A program made the translations under genes and the position numbers. The notes beneath the pieces are model-generated. The model had not been told where the DNA came from. It made no database searches and was given only the letters and a program-made list of their open reading frames with translations. From the NCBI RefSeq assembly GCF_036226405.1, contig NZ_CP108464.1:7440001-7504000 (forward strand): 64,000 nucleotides of DNA. The letters run 5' to 3'. This DNA is from Streptomyces sp. NBC_01260. GTDB lineage: Bacteria > Actinomycetota > Actinomycetes > Streptomycetales > Streptomycetaceae. The number at the start of each line of letters is the position of its first letter. The first letter of the stretch is position 1. Below, one piece after another: positions 1 to 8,068 of this stretch.

Positions 1-915
1 ATCGGCCGGATCCGCGGTATCTGGGAGACCCGGGTCACCATCCGGGACCTGTTCCAGTACCCGACGCCCGCGCTGCTCGCCGAACACATCGCCTCGAACA
101 CGAGCGGCGACCCGATGGAGACGCTGCTGCCGATCCGGGCCGCGTCCCCCGCCGCCCCCGAGGCCCCGCTGTTCTGCGTCCACGCGATCTCCGGGATGAG
201 CTGGTCGTACGCCGGACTGCTCAAGCACATCGGCGGGCGGCGGCCGCTGATCGGCCTGCAGGCGAAGGAGCTGACGAGCCCGACGGACCGGCCGGCCGGT
301 ATCGAGGAGATGGCCGACGGCTATGTGACCGAGATCCGCTCGGTCCAGGCCCACGGCCCCTACCACCTGCTCGGCTGGTCGTTCGGTGGTCTCGTGGCAC
401 ACGCGATCGCGGCCCGGCTGGAGGAACAGGGTGAGGAGGTGGCCCTCCTGGCGCTGCTCGACTCCTACCCGCTGCCCGACGGCTTCCGGCCGCCCGCCAT
501 CACCGGCCGCGAGGTGCTGACCGCCCTGCTCGGGGGCCGTGGCGCCGAACTCGACGTGCGGTGCGCCCGGAGCGCCCCGGACACGGAGGAGCTGGCCGCC
601 GTACTGCGCGCCGAGGACGCGATCCTGGGCGCACTGGAGCCGGCCCAGGCCGCCGCGGTCGTCGCCGCCACGGCCGGGAACCTGGAGATGCGCTACCGGT
701 ACGTTCCGCAGCGGCGGTTCGGCGGCGACACGGTGTTCTTCAACGCCGCCCGCACACCGGCCGCGGCGACCGGTGCCGACTCCTGGGCACCCCATGTCCT
801 GGGCCGGGTCGAGGAGCACGACATCGACTGCGCGCACTGGGACATGACCACCGCCGAGCCCCTGCGCGAGATCGGAAAGGTGCTGGCCGAGGAGTTGCGC
901 GGAGTGCGTCACTGA
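1..915 (+). CDS. Nonribosomal peptide synthetase, C-terminal end (carrier tail + thioesterase), 5' partial
   Basis: The reading frame is open from the first base. Its first ~38 codons give the last helices of a peptidyl-carrier domain (VTIRDLFQYPTPALLAEHIA), followed by a type I thioesterase domain of about 260 residues. The nucleophile motif GWSFGG is at 373-390, with an Asp in LLALLDSYP and a His in CAHWDMTT completing an alpha/beta-hydrolase triad. The protein would release the finished peptide by hydrolysis or cyclisation. The ATG at 115 lies inside the protein and is not the start. The synthetase begins outside the window, so the peptide cannot be predicted. A strong hairpin follows the stop, which separates this gene from the kinase downstream. 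Confidence 0.9.
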   Translation: MGRIRGIWETRVTIRDLFQYPTPALLAEHIASNTSGDPMETLLPIRAASPAAPEAPLFCVHAISGMSWSYAGLLKHIGGRRPLIGLQAKELTSPTDRPAGIEEMADGYVTEIRSVQAHGPYHLLGWSFGGLVAHAIAARLEEQGEEVALLALLDSYPLPDGFRPPAITGREVLTALLGGRGAELDVRCARSAPDTEELAAVLRAEDAILGALEPAQAAAVVAATAGNLEMRYRYVPQRRFGGDTVFFNAARTPAAATGADSWAPHVLGRVEEHDIDCAHWDMTTAEPLREIGKVLAEELRGVRH

Positions 916-959
916 TCGAGGCCGGCCGTTCGCACGAAAGACCCTGACCACACCACCCC

Positions 960-1002
960 ACAGGTGCCCGGGACCGCTACGACGGCGGACCCGGGCACCT
1001 GT
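960..1002 (+). terminator. Hairpin terminator after the NRPS gene
   Basis: Perfect 13-bp inverted repeat ACAGGTGCCCGGG / CCCGGGCACCTGT around a 17-nt loop, 44 bp after the NRPS stop. There is no U-tract, as is usual in Streptomyces. The promoter of the kinase operon should lie between here and 1133. Confidence 0.65.
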
Positions 1003-1132
1003 CCGTGCGCGGCCGTCAGCGGCCCCCAAGTTGCCCGCGGGCTGCCGCTCATGCCGCCGGGCGGCAGGTTCCGGCCTGCATAGCGTGAAGCCATCCGCAG
1101 GCCACGGCTCCCGGCAACAGAAAGTCAAGGAA

Positions 1133-2050
1133 ATGGTTGATCATTCCGGCTGGCGTGTCGGGGTAGCTTCAGCCCCCGTCCACCACGGTGAGATCCTGCA
1201 AGGCGTGTTCACCGGTGACAGCGGGCTCACCCGAGGTCTCGTCACTCTTCCCTGCACCATTCACGCGACCCGTGCGACGTTCATCCCCGCTCCCGGCGAC
1301 GAGGTCACCGTCACGCCGGCCTGGAAGGGCAAGGCCCGGCGCGCGGCCGAACTCGCGGTCCGCGCCGTGACACCGCCGGGCGCCGAGCCGGCGGGCGGTC
1401 ACCTCGACCTCACCGGTGACGTACCGCTGTGCCGGGGCTTCGGCTCGTCCACGAGCGATGTGCTCGCGGCCATCTGGGCGGTCAAGGACGCCTTCGTCAG
1501 CCCGCTGCCGCCGCAGGAGGTCGCCAGGATCGCGGTGCGCGCCGAGACCGCGTCCGACTCCCTGATGTTCGAGGAGTCCACCGTCCTGTTCGCCCAGCGC
1601 GAGGGCAGGGTGATCGAGGACTTCGGCTACCGGATGCCGGCCCTGCGGATCCTCGGCTTCGGCTCGCGGCCCGAGGGCGGCGGGCGGGGCGTGGACACGC
1701 TGGCCTTCTCGCCGGCCCGCTACGGGCAGGACGAGATCGACCTCTTCACCCGGCTGCAGTCGATGCTCCGGGAGGCCATCCAGATGAAGGACGTGGCCCT
1801 GCTGGGATCGGTGGCCACAGCCAGCACGGAGATCAACCAGCGCCATCTGCCGATCCCGGAGCTCGACCGCATCCGTGACATCGCGCGGACCACCGGAGCC
1901 GTCGGGATACAGGCGGCGCACAGCGGGGACATCGCCGGACTCCTCTTCGACCGGGACGACCCCGAGGTCGAGGCGCGGACCGACACGGCCCAGGACCTCC
2001 TGCAAGAGCTCGGAATTCACGAGCAGTGGAACTACACAACGGGTGACTGA
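1133..2050 (+). CDS. GHMP-family kinase, L-threonine kinase (PduX)-like
   Basis: 305 residues. The N-terminal motif ASAPVHHGEILQGVF (residues 12-26) is the type seen in PduX-like threonine kinases, and the GHMP ATP-binding loop PLCRGFGSST is at residues 98-107, inside the P-x3-G-x-SS consensus. The family transfers phosphate from ATP to a small alcohol; a hydroxyl amino acid such as threonine is the likely substrate. The ATG at 1133 follows a short AAGG and is preferred to the upstream ATG at 1031, because the 34 extra residues lack any family similarity. It sits 1 bp before the PLP enzyme, so the phosphorylated amino acid probably feeds that enzyme. The substrate assignment is inference. Confidence 0.8.
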   Translation: MVDHSGWRVGVASAPVHHGEILQGVFTGDSGLTRGLVTLPCTIHATRATFIPAPGDEVTVTPAWKGKARRAAELAVRAVTPPGAEPAGGHLDLTGDVPLCRGFGSSTSDVLAAIWAVKDAFVSPLPPQEVARIAVRAETASDSLMFEESTVLFAQREGRVIEDFGYRMPALRILGFGSRPEGGGRGVDTLAFSPARYGQDEIDLFTRLQSMLREAIQMKDVALLGSVATASTEINQRHLPIPELDRIRDIARTTGAVGIQAAHSGDIAGLLFDRDDPEVEARTDTAQDLLQELGIHEQWNYTTGD

Positions 2051-2051
2051 C

Positions 2052-3101
2052 ATGACGACGACGACTCTGCCCAAGGCTCACTCCTCGATCGTGGAGGCGA
2101 CGGAGCTGCCACGCATCATCAAGGTGAGCGACAACCTCTACGCGGCCGCCTTCAGCCTGATGAAGCTGCTGCCCGCCCGCTACATACTCGACCGCGCCGA
2201 GGCCGCCGGCCTGATCTCCCCCGGCACCCGGATCATCGAGACCTCCTCCGGCACCTTCGCCCTGGGCCTGGCCATGGTCTGCCGTCTGCGCGGCTACCCG
2301 CTGACCATCGTCGGCGACTCGGCGATCGACCGCGATCTGCGCACCAGGCTCGAAATGCTCGGTACGACGGTGGAGATCGTCGAGCACACCGGCCAGGCCG
2401 GCGGCATCCAGGGCGCACGGCTCGCCCGTGTGGAGGAGCTGCGCCGGCAGGACCCGGAGGCCTTCGTCCCCGGCCAGTACGACAACCCCGACAACCCCGG
2501 CGCGTACGGCGTCGTCGCCGACCTGATCGGGGACACCGTCGGCGCCGTGGACTGCCTGGTGGGCCCGGTGGGTTCGGGCGGCTCCACCGGCGGACTCGCC
2601 GCCGCGCTGCGCCAGACCGGCCCCGCAATGCACCTGGTCGGCGTGGACACCCAGGGCAGCATCATCTTCGGCAGCCCGGACGGGCCGCGCACGCTGCGCG
2701 GACTCGGCAGCAGCATCCACCCGGGCAACGTCAGCCACACCGCCTACGACGAGGTCCACTGGGTGACCGCCCCCGAGGCGTTCCACGCGACCCACGAGCT
2801 CTACCGCGCACACGGCCTGTTCATGGGCCCGACCAGCGGCGCTTCCTTCCAGGTGGCGTCCTGGTGGGCCGAGCAGAACCCGGAAAGCACCGTCGTGATG
2901 GTGCTCCCGGACGAGGGCTACCGCTACCAGTCCACGGTCTACAACGACACCTGGCTGAGCGAGCAGGGGATCGTCCCCGCCCCCGCCGCCGGCGGCCCCC
3001 GCACCGTCGAACACCCGCTGGACGCCACCGCCGCCTGGTCCCGGCTGCTGTGGGCCCGCCGCGGCTTCGACGACGTGGTGATGCCGGTGGTCGGCTCATG
3101 A
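2052..3101 (+). CDS. PLP-dependent cysteine synthase-like beta-replacement enzyme
   Basis: 349 residues, fold type II PLP enzyme. Lys38 in SLMKLLPARYIL aligns with the Schiff-base lysine of the SxxK motif, ETSSGTFALGLAMV matches the substrate loop, and GPVGSGGSTGG is the phosphate-binding loop. The usual PTGS(V)KDR segment is changed to SLMKLLPAR, so it is not a housekeeping CysK. In context it may replace the phosphate of a phosphorylated hydroxy amino acid with an amino donor such as aspartate, giving an N-linked succinyl adduct for the lyase encoded two genes on. Its stop overlaps the ATP-grasp start (ATGA), which suggests translational coupling. Substrates are inferred. Confidence 0.83.
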   Translation: MTTTTLPKAHSSIVEATELPRIIKVSDNLYAAAFSLMKLLPARYILDRAEAAGLISPGTRIIETSSGTFALGLAMVCRLRGYPLTIVGDSAIDRDLRTRLEMLGTTVEIVEHTGQAGGIQGARLARVEELRRQDPEAFVPGQYDNPDNPGAYGVVADLIGDTVGAVDCLVGPVGSGGSTGGLAAALRQTGPAMHLVGVDTQGSIIFGSPDGPRTLRGLGSSIHPGNVSHTAYDEVHWVTAPEAFHATHELYRAHGLFMGPTSGASFQVASWWAEQNPESTVVMVLPDEGYRYQSTVYNDTWLSEQGIVPAPAAGGPRTVEHPLDATAAWSRLLWARRGFDDVVMPVVGS

Positions 3102-4363
3102 GCGAGCGCCTGCTGCTCCTGGTGGAGAGCAACACCACCGGTACGGGACGGCTGTTCGCGCGGCGCGCGGCCGAGCTGGGTGTGGTGCCGGTGCTGCTCT
3201 GCGCCGACCCGGGCCGCTACCCGTACGCCGCCGAGGACCGGCTGCGGACGGTCGTCGTGGACACCTCCGACGAGTCCGCGCTGTGGGCGGCCGTCCGGGC
3301 GCTGGAGGCCGAGGCCACCGTCGCGGGCGTCCTGACCAGCTCCGAGTACTACGTACCCACCGCCGCCGCACTGGCGTACCGGCTCGGGCTGCCCGGCCCG
3401 TCGGCCGAGGCCGTGCGGGCCTGCCGCGACAAGGCCGAGCAGCGCCGGGCCCTGACCGGCGCGGGCGTCGGCTCGGCGGACTTCGCCGTCGTCTCCGAGG
3501 TGGCAGGCGCGATCGACGCGGCCCGCGGCATCGGACTGCCCGTGGTGGTCAAACCGGTGCAGGGGTCGGGGAGTCTGGGCGTACGGCTCTGCGCGGACCT
3601 CGACGAGGTCGCCGAGCACGCCGGGACGCTGCTGGCGGCCACCGTCAACGAGCGCGGCATCACCGCACCGGGCCGGATCCTGGTCGAGCAGTACCTGACA
3701 GGTCCGGAGTTCTCCGTCGAGGTGTTCGGCACCGAAGCCGTCGTCACCGTCGCCAAACACGTCGGGCCGCTCCCGGTGTTCGTCGAGACCGGCCACGACG
3801 TACCGGCCGCGCTCCCCGGCGAGCAGGAGATCGCGCTGCGCGAGACCGCGGTACGCGCGGTGCGGGCGCTCGGCCTCGGCTGGGGCGCCGCCCATGTGGA
3901 ACTGCGGCTGACCGGGACCCGGACCGCCCAGGTCATCGAGGTCAACCCCCGGCTGGCCGGCGGCATGATCCCCGAACTGGTCCGCAGGGCCTGCGGGATC
4001 GACCTCGTACGGGCCCAGGTGCTCGCCGCGCTCGGCGCCGCTCCCGAACTGGAGCGCGGCGGATACGCCCGCGCCTCGATCCGGTTCCTCACCTGCGCAC
4101 AGGACGGCATCCTGGCGCCGTCCGCCGCACTGGACGACGCCGTGCACCGGGCCCGCACCGTACCGGGCACCGTCGAGGCGCTGCTCTACCGCGTCCCCGG
4201 TGAACCGGTCGGCCCCGCCGAGGACTTCCGGGGCCGCGTCGGCCACGTCATCGCCGTCGCCGACCGCTCGGGACGGGCGGCCGAAGCAGCCGACCGGGCC
4301 GTGGCCCTGCTCGGTGAGGCCGTGTCCTACGCGGATCTGCACACAGAGGAGGCATACGCATGA
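3098..4363 (+). CDS. ATP-grasp amide/peptide ligase
   Basis: 421 residues with the three ATP-grasp parts: N-terminal pre-ATP fold (1-105), hinge with CRDKAEQRRALTGAGV (108-124), nucleotide lysine and glycine loop VVVKPVQGSGSLGV (149-162), and metal-binding VIEVNPRLAGG near 283. The family forms an acyl phosphate and joins it to an amine, as in L-amino acid ligases and carnosine synthase. It overlaps both neighbours by four bases, so it should be co-translated with the PLP enzyme and the lyase. Its role could be to condense the new amino acid, to activate a donor, or to make a protected dipeptide for export; the sequence does not decide among these. Confidence 0.85.
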   Translation: MSERLLLLVESNTTGTGRLFARRAAELGVVPVLLCADPGRYPYAAEDRLRTVVVDTSDESALWAAVRALEAEATVAGVLTSSEYYVPTAAALAYRLGLPGPSAEAVRACRDKAEQRRALTGAGVGSADFAVVSEVAGAIDAARGIGLPVVVKPVQGSGSLGVRLCADLDEVAEHAGTLLAATVNERGITAPGRILVEQYLTGPEFSVEVFGTEAVVTVAKHVGPLPVFVETGHDVPAALPGEQEIALRETAVRAVRALGLGWGAAHVELRLTGTRTAQVIEVNPRLAGGMIPELVRRACGIDLVRAQVLAALGAAPELERGGYARASIRFLTCAQDGILAPSAALDDAVHRARTVPGTVEALLYRVPGEPVGPAEDFRGRVGHVIAVADRSGRAAEAADRAVALLGEAVSYADLHTEEAYA

Positions 4364-5826
4364 CCACAGCTCCGGCACTCGGCGTCGACACCGGCCGGCT
4401 CAAGGCCGCGCTCGACGCCGAGGCGCACCGCATCGTCTACGACCAGTACCTGCCGGACACCGCCGACGGGCTCGGCGAGGAGCTGCGCTGCATCAGCGAG
4501 GTCGACCGCGCCCACCTGATCATGCTCACCGAGCGCGGGATCGTCGACGCCGACCGGGCCGCCGCCCTGCTGCGCGCCATCGAGGAGCTGCGCGGGCAGG
4601 ACTTCGCACCGGTCCGCTCCCGGCCGATGCCGCGTGGCGTCTATCTGGCGTACGAGGGGCACCTCATCGAGCAGCTGGGCGACCGGACCGGTGGCATCCT
4701 GCACACCGGCCGCTCGCGCAACGACCTCAACGCCACCACCACCCGGCTGAAGACCCGCGGCCCCTTCCTGGCGCTGCTCGACGCGGTCGACCGGCTGGCG
4801 GGGGTGCTCCTGGCGAAGGCCGAGGAGTACCGGGACGTGGTCATGCCCGCCTACACCCACGGCCAGCCCGCGGTGCCGATCAGCTACGGCCACTACCTCG
4901 CCGGCGTCGCCGGCGCCGTACTGCGCGCGTACGAGTCGCTGCTGGACGCCGGACGCCAGATCGACGTCAACCCGCTGGGAGCCGGCGCGATCGGCGGGAC
5001 CTCCGTCCCCATCGACCCCCGGCGCACCGCCGAGCTCCTCGGCTTCAGCTCCGCCGCGCCCAACTCGGTCGACGCGGTGGCCTCCCGCGACTTCGTCCTG
5101 GACCTGCTGTCCGCGTCCGCCGTCCTCGGGGTAGCACTGGCCAGGGCGGGCCGGGACCTGAGCACCTGGACTTCGGAGGAGTTCGGGCTGCTGCGGGTGG
5201 GCGACACCCTCGTCGGGTCCAGCTCGATGATGCCGCAGAAGCGCAACCCGTTCCTGCTCGAACACATCCAGGGCCGGTCCAGCGCGAGCCTCGGCGCCTT
5301 CGTCGGCGCGGCGACCGCCATGACCACCGGCGGCTACACCAACGCCATCGCGGTCGGCACCGAGGCCGTGCGGCACCTGTGGCCCGGACTGAGCGGCACC
5401 ACCGACGCGGTGACGCTGCTGAGCCTGGTGGTCGCGGGCACCGAACCGGAGCGCGAACGCATGACGGACCGGGCCGTGGACGGCTTCACCTCGGCCACCT
5501 ACCTGGCGGAACGGCTCGTGCTGGACGGGATGCCGTTCCGGGCCGCGCACCACCTGGTGGGCGAGACCGTGCTCGGCGCCCTGGACTCCGGCCGGTCGCT
5601 GGAGGACGCGGCCCGCTTCACCGCCGTCGACGACGGCGGACTGGCCCCCGACCGGGTGGCCGAGGCGTGCGCCCACGGCGGCGGACCCGGCTCCACGGCC
5701 GACGGGATACGCGCTCTGGCGACCGGGCGGGACGTACTGAAGGCCGAGCTGACCGAGCGGCGCACCCGCTGGTCGGACGGGAGCGCGCTGCTGACGCAGG
5801 CCGTACTCAAGGCGGTGACGTCATGA
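4360..5826 (+). CDS. Argininosuccinate lyase-like fumarate-releasing lyase
   Basis: 488 residues, fumarase/aspartase superfamily. The signatures of argininosuccinate lyase are present: TGRSRND at 116-122, YTHGQPAVP at about 165 and the flexible catalytic loop GSSSMMPQKRNP at 286-297 with the reactive serine. The family cleaves a C-N bond in an N-succinyl adduct and releases fumarate. No argininosuccinate synthase is present; the neighbours are a kinase, a cysteine-synthase homologue and an ATP-grasp ligase, so a dedicated role in making an amino acid (for example a 2,3-diamino acid) is more likely than arginine biosynthesis. It overlaps its neighbours by ATGA at both ends. Confidence 0.87.
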   Translation: MTTAPALGVDTGRLKAALDAEAHRIVYDQYLPDTADGLGEELRCISEVDRAHLIMLTERGIVDADRAAALLRAIEELRGQDFAPVRSRPMPRGVYLAYEGHLIEQLGDRTGGILHTGRSRNDLNATTTRLKTRGPFLALLDAVDRLAGVLLAKAEEYRDVVMPAYTHGQPAVPISYGHYLAGVAGAVLRAYESLLDAGRQIDVNPLGAGAIGGTSVPIDPRRTAELLGFSSAAPNSVDAVASRDFVLDLLSASAVLGVALARAGRDLSTWTSEEFGLLRVGDTLVGSSSMMPQKRNPFLLEHIQGRSSASLGAFVGAATAMTTGGYTNAIAVGTEAVRHLWPGLSGTTDAVTLLSLVVAGTEPERERMTDRAVDGFTSATYLAERLVLDGMPFRAAHHLVGETVLGALDSGRSLEDAARFTAVDDGGLAPDRVAEACAHGGGPGSTADGIRALATGRDVLKAELTERRTRWSDGSALLTQAVLKAVTS

Positions 5827-7115
5827 GCGCCCGGCTGACCGAACGCGAGGCCGGCACGGACCGGACACCGCCGCCGCGCGGCGGACTGCGCGGCAACCGC
5901 GACTTCCGGCTGCTGTGGACAGGCGAGACGACCAACCGCGTCGGCATCAACATCACTGCCGTCGCCATGCCGATGGTCGCCACGGTGACCCTCCACGAGA
6001 GCGTCTTCTCGGTGAGTCTGCTGGCCGCCGCCCCCTGGCTGCCCTGGCTGCTGATCGGCCTGCCGGCCGGCGCCTGGGTGGACCGGATGCGACGACGGCC
6101 GATCATGCAGATCTGCAACCTGGTCCCGCTCGTGCTCCTGGCGAGCGTCCCGGTCGCGGGCTGGCTCGGGATCCTGACGATGACCCAACTGCTGGCCGTG
6201 GCGTTGGTCAACGGGTTCGCCGCGGTCTTCTTCGGGATCTCCTACAAGGTCTACGTGCCCTCCATCGTCGAGCCCGAGGACCTCCAGGAGGCCAACGCCA
6301 AGCTTCAGGGCAGTGAGTCGGTCGCCCAGGTCGCGGGGCTGGGCGGGGGCGGCCTGCTCGCCCAGGCCTTCGGCGCCACCTCCGGTCTCCTCGCCAACTC
6401 GGCGACGTTCCTCGTCTCGGCGCTCTGCCTGTCCGGCATCCGAAGCAAGGAGCCGGTCCCGGAGAAACCCGCCGAACGGCCGGCCCTGGTGCAGGACATC
6501 AAGGAGGGGCTCCGGTTCGCCTTCAAGGACCCCTACCTGCGGGTGCTCACCCTGTACGGCACCGCCACCAACCTGGTGCTCACGGCCGAGGCGGCGGTCC
6601 TGCCGTACTTCATCCTCCGCGGACTCGGGATACCCGAAGGCGCCACCGGATGGCTCCTCGCGTCGAGCAGCATCGGCGGCATCCTCGGGGCCACCACCGC
6701 GAAACGCGTGATCGCACGGTTCGGCTCGGCCCGCGGACTGCTGGTCGCCACGGTCCTCAGCGCCCCGTTCGCCCTGCTCATCCCGCTGACCAACAAGGAC
6801 TGGAGACTGTCCGCCCTGGTGGTCGGGAGCGCCGTGCTCTCGCTCGGCGTGGTGCTCGCCAACGTGATCCAGGGAGCGTTCCGCCAGCGCTACTGTCCGC
6901 CCCAGCTGCTCGGCCGTGTCTCGGCCAGCATCTCGGTCGCGAACTTCGGCGTCATTCCCATCGGTTCAGTGCTCGGCGGAGGCCTCGGCACCGTCCTCGG
7001 TCTGCGGCCCGCCCTGTGGGTCCTCACCGCCGGCCTCGCCCTGACCCCGCTGCTCCTCCTGATCGGGCCGCTGCGCGGAAGGCGGGACCTGCCGGTCGCG
7101 CCGGCCGCGCGGTGA
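5823..7115 (+). CDS. MFS transporter, probable exporter of the peptide product
   Basis: 430 residues with about twelve hydrophobic segments. The N-terminal stretch GNRDFRLLWTGETTNRVG followed by GLPAGAWVDRMRRRPIM is typical of the MFS_3/enterobactin-exporter (EntS-like) group that is common in biosynthetic clusters. The start overlaps the stop of the lyase (ATGA), placing it in the same operon as the amino acid enzymes. Export of the NRPS product or self-resistance is the likely job. There is a 43-bp gap to the phosphopantetheinyl transferase. Confidence 0.85.
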   Translation: MSARLTEREAGTDRTPPPRGGLRGNRDFRLLWTGETTNRVGINITAVAMPMVATVTLHESVFSVSLLAAAPWLPWLLIGLPAGAWVDRMRRRPIMQICNLVPLVLLASVPVAGWLGILTMTQLLAVALVNGFAAVFFGISYKVYVPSIVEPEDLQEANAKLQGSESVAQVAGLGGGGLLAQAFGATSGLLANSATFLVSALCLSGIRSKEPVPEKPAERPALVQDIKEGLRFAFKDPYLRVLTLYGTATNLVLTAEAAVLPYFILRGLGIPEGATGWLLASSSIGGILGATTAKRVIARFGSARGLLVATVLSAPFALLIPLTNKDWRLSALVVGSAVLSLGVVLANVIQGAFRQRYCPPQLLGRVSASISVANFGVIPIGSVLGGGLGTVLGLRPALWVLTAGLALTPLLLLIGPLRGRRDLPVAPAAR

Positions 7116-7158
7116 GACCCGGCTCGCCTGCCACTCTCGTACGAACAGGAGAGACCCC

Positions 7159-7935
7159 GTGGAACAAACCCTGCCGTGGGTCGTTCGTGAGCTGCCACCC
7201 CCCGGCTCACTGGACCTCTGGCTCCTGAGGGTCTCGGATGTCCCCCTGGGCATCCTGGACGAACGGGTACTCGACGCGACCGAGCGTCAACGTGCCGCCA
7301 CCCTCATGCACGCCGCGGACCGAACCCGGTTCACGGCCGCGCATGTCGCCCTTCGACGGCTGCTCGGCTCGTACCTGAGCCTGCGCCCCGAGGACGTCCA
7401 CCTCGGCCGGGACACCTGTCCCTGCTGCGGCGGACCGCACGGCCGGCCCACCGTGCTCGACGCCGACGACCGGCTGTTCTTCTCACTGTCCCACCGCGGC
7501 GATCTCGCCGTCGTCGGTACCGCGGCGGCCCCCATAGGGGTCGACGTGGAGCTGGTGGGGGACGAGGACGGCGCCGCCGAACTCGCCTCGATGCTGCACG
7601 TGGACGAGCAGGCCGAACTGGCCGCGCTCAGCCCCCCGGAGCGGCCTCGGGCACTGGCCCGGCTGTGGACCCGCAAGGAGGCCTACCTCAAGGGCCTCGG
7701 CACGGGCCTGGGCCGCGATCCCGCCCTCGACTACGTCGGCTCGGGCCGCCCCGAGGGCCCGTACCCGCCGTCCGGCTGGACCCTGCTCGACGTCCCGGTG
7801 GACCGGGGCTACGCGGCGGCGGTGGCGGTGCGCGGCGAGCTGAGCGTGGACGGGCCGCTCGTCAAGAGGCTCTCCGGCCTCGAAGTCGTACGCCATGCCT
7901 GCGACGCCCTGCAGACGGCGGGGGCCCCGCCCTGA
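7159..7935 (+). CDS. Sfp-type 4'-phosphopantetheinyl transferase
   Basis: 258 residues. Sfp-family motifs are clear: FSLSHRGDLAVV (108-119), PIGVDVELV (125-133, Mg2+-binding Asp/Glu) and WTRKEAYLKGLG (170-181). The enzyme moves the phosphopantetheine arm of CoA to the serine of carrier domains and would activate the NRPS at the left edge. A CPCCGGPHGRP segment (87-97) sits where many actinobacterial Sfp proteins carry a CxxCGxPHGKP motif. The GTG start at 7159 follows AGGAGAG. The gene ends just before a strong hairpin, so it is probably the last gene of the biosynthetic operon. Confidence 0.92.
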   Translation: MEQTLPWVVRELPPPGSLDLWLLRVSDVPLGILDERVLDATERQRAATLMHAADRTRFTAAHVALRRLLGSYLSLRPEDVHLGRDTCPCCGGPHGRPTVLDADDRLFFSLSHRGDLAVVGTAAAPIGVDVELVGDEDGAAELASMLHVDEQAELAALSPPERPRALARLWTRKEAYLKGLGTGLGRDPALDYVGSGRPEGPYPPSGWTLLDVPVDRGYAAAVAVRGELSVDGPLVKRLSGLEVVRHACDALQTAGAPP

Positions 7936-7948
7936 CCCGTCCCGAGGT

Positions 7949-7983
7949 CCGCCGGGTGCACCGTTGCGGTGATCACCCGGCGG
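7949..7983 (+). terminator. Strong hairpin between the PPTase and ilvB
   Basis: CCGCCGGGTG pairs with CACCCGGCGG, and inside them CACCG pairs with CGGTG around a 3-nt TTG loop, giving an almost continuous 15-bp stem. It starts 14 bases after the PPTase stop, so it most likely ends the biosynthetic operon. Part of an ilvB leader is a weaker alternative, since no leader peptide rich in Ile/Leu/Val codons is seen. Confidence 0.65.
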
Positions 7984-8068
7984 CGGGCCCGTACCACCCG
8001 GCCGCTCCCGCGGCCGCCGATCACCGAAACGTCCTCGACAACACTCCTACGGACTTTTGGAACTGACG

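Noticed and set aside
2874..4203. Long overlapping open frames on other frames and strand across the 1-11 kb genes
   Set aside because: High GC makes long shadow frames common; these are Arg/Pro/Ala-rich, lack domains, and lie fully over well-supported genes.
7936..8068. Possible attenuator or leader peptide before ilvB
   Set aside because: The hairpin directly follows the PPTase stop, and no short frame rich in Val, Leu or Ile codons with a ribosome site was found.
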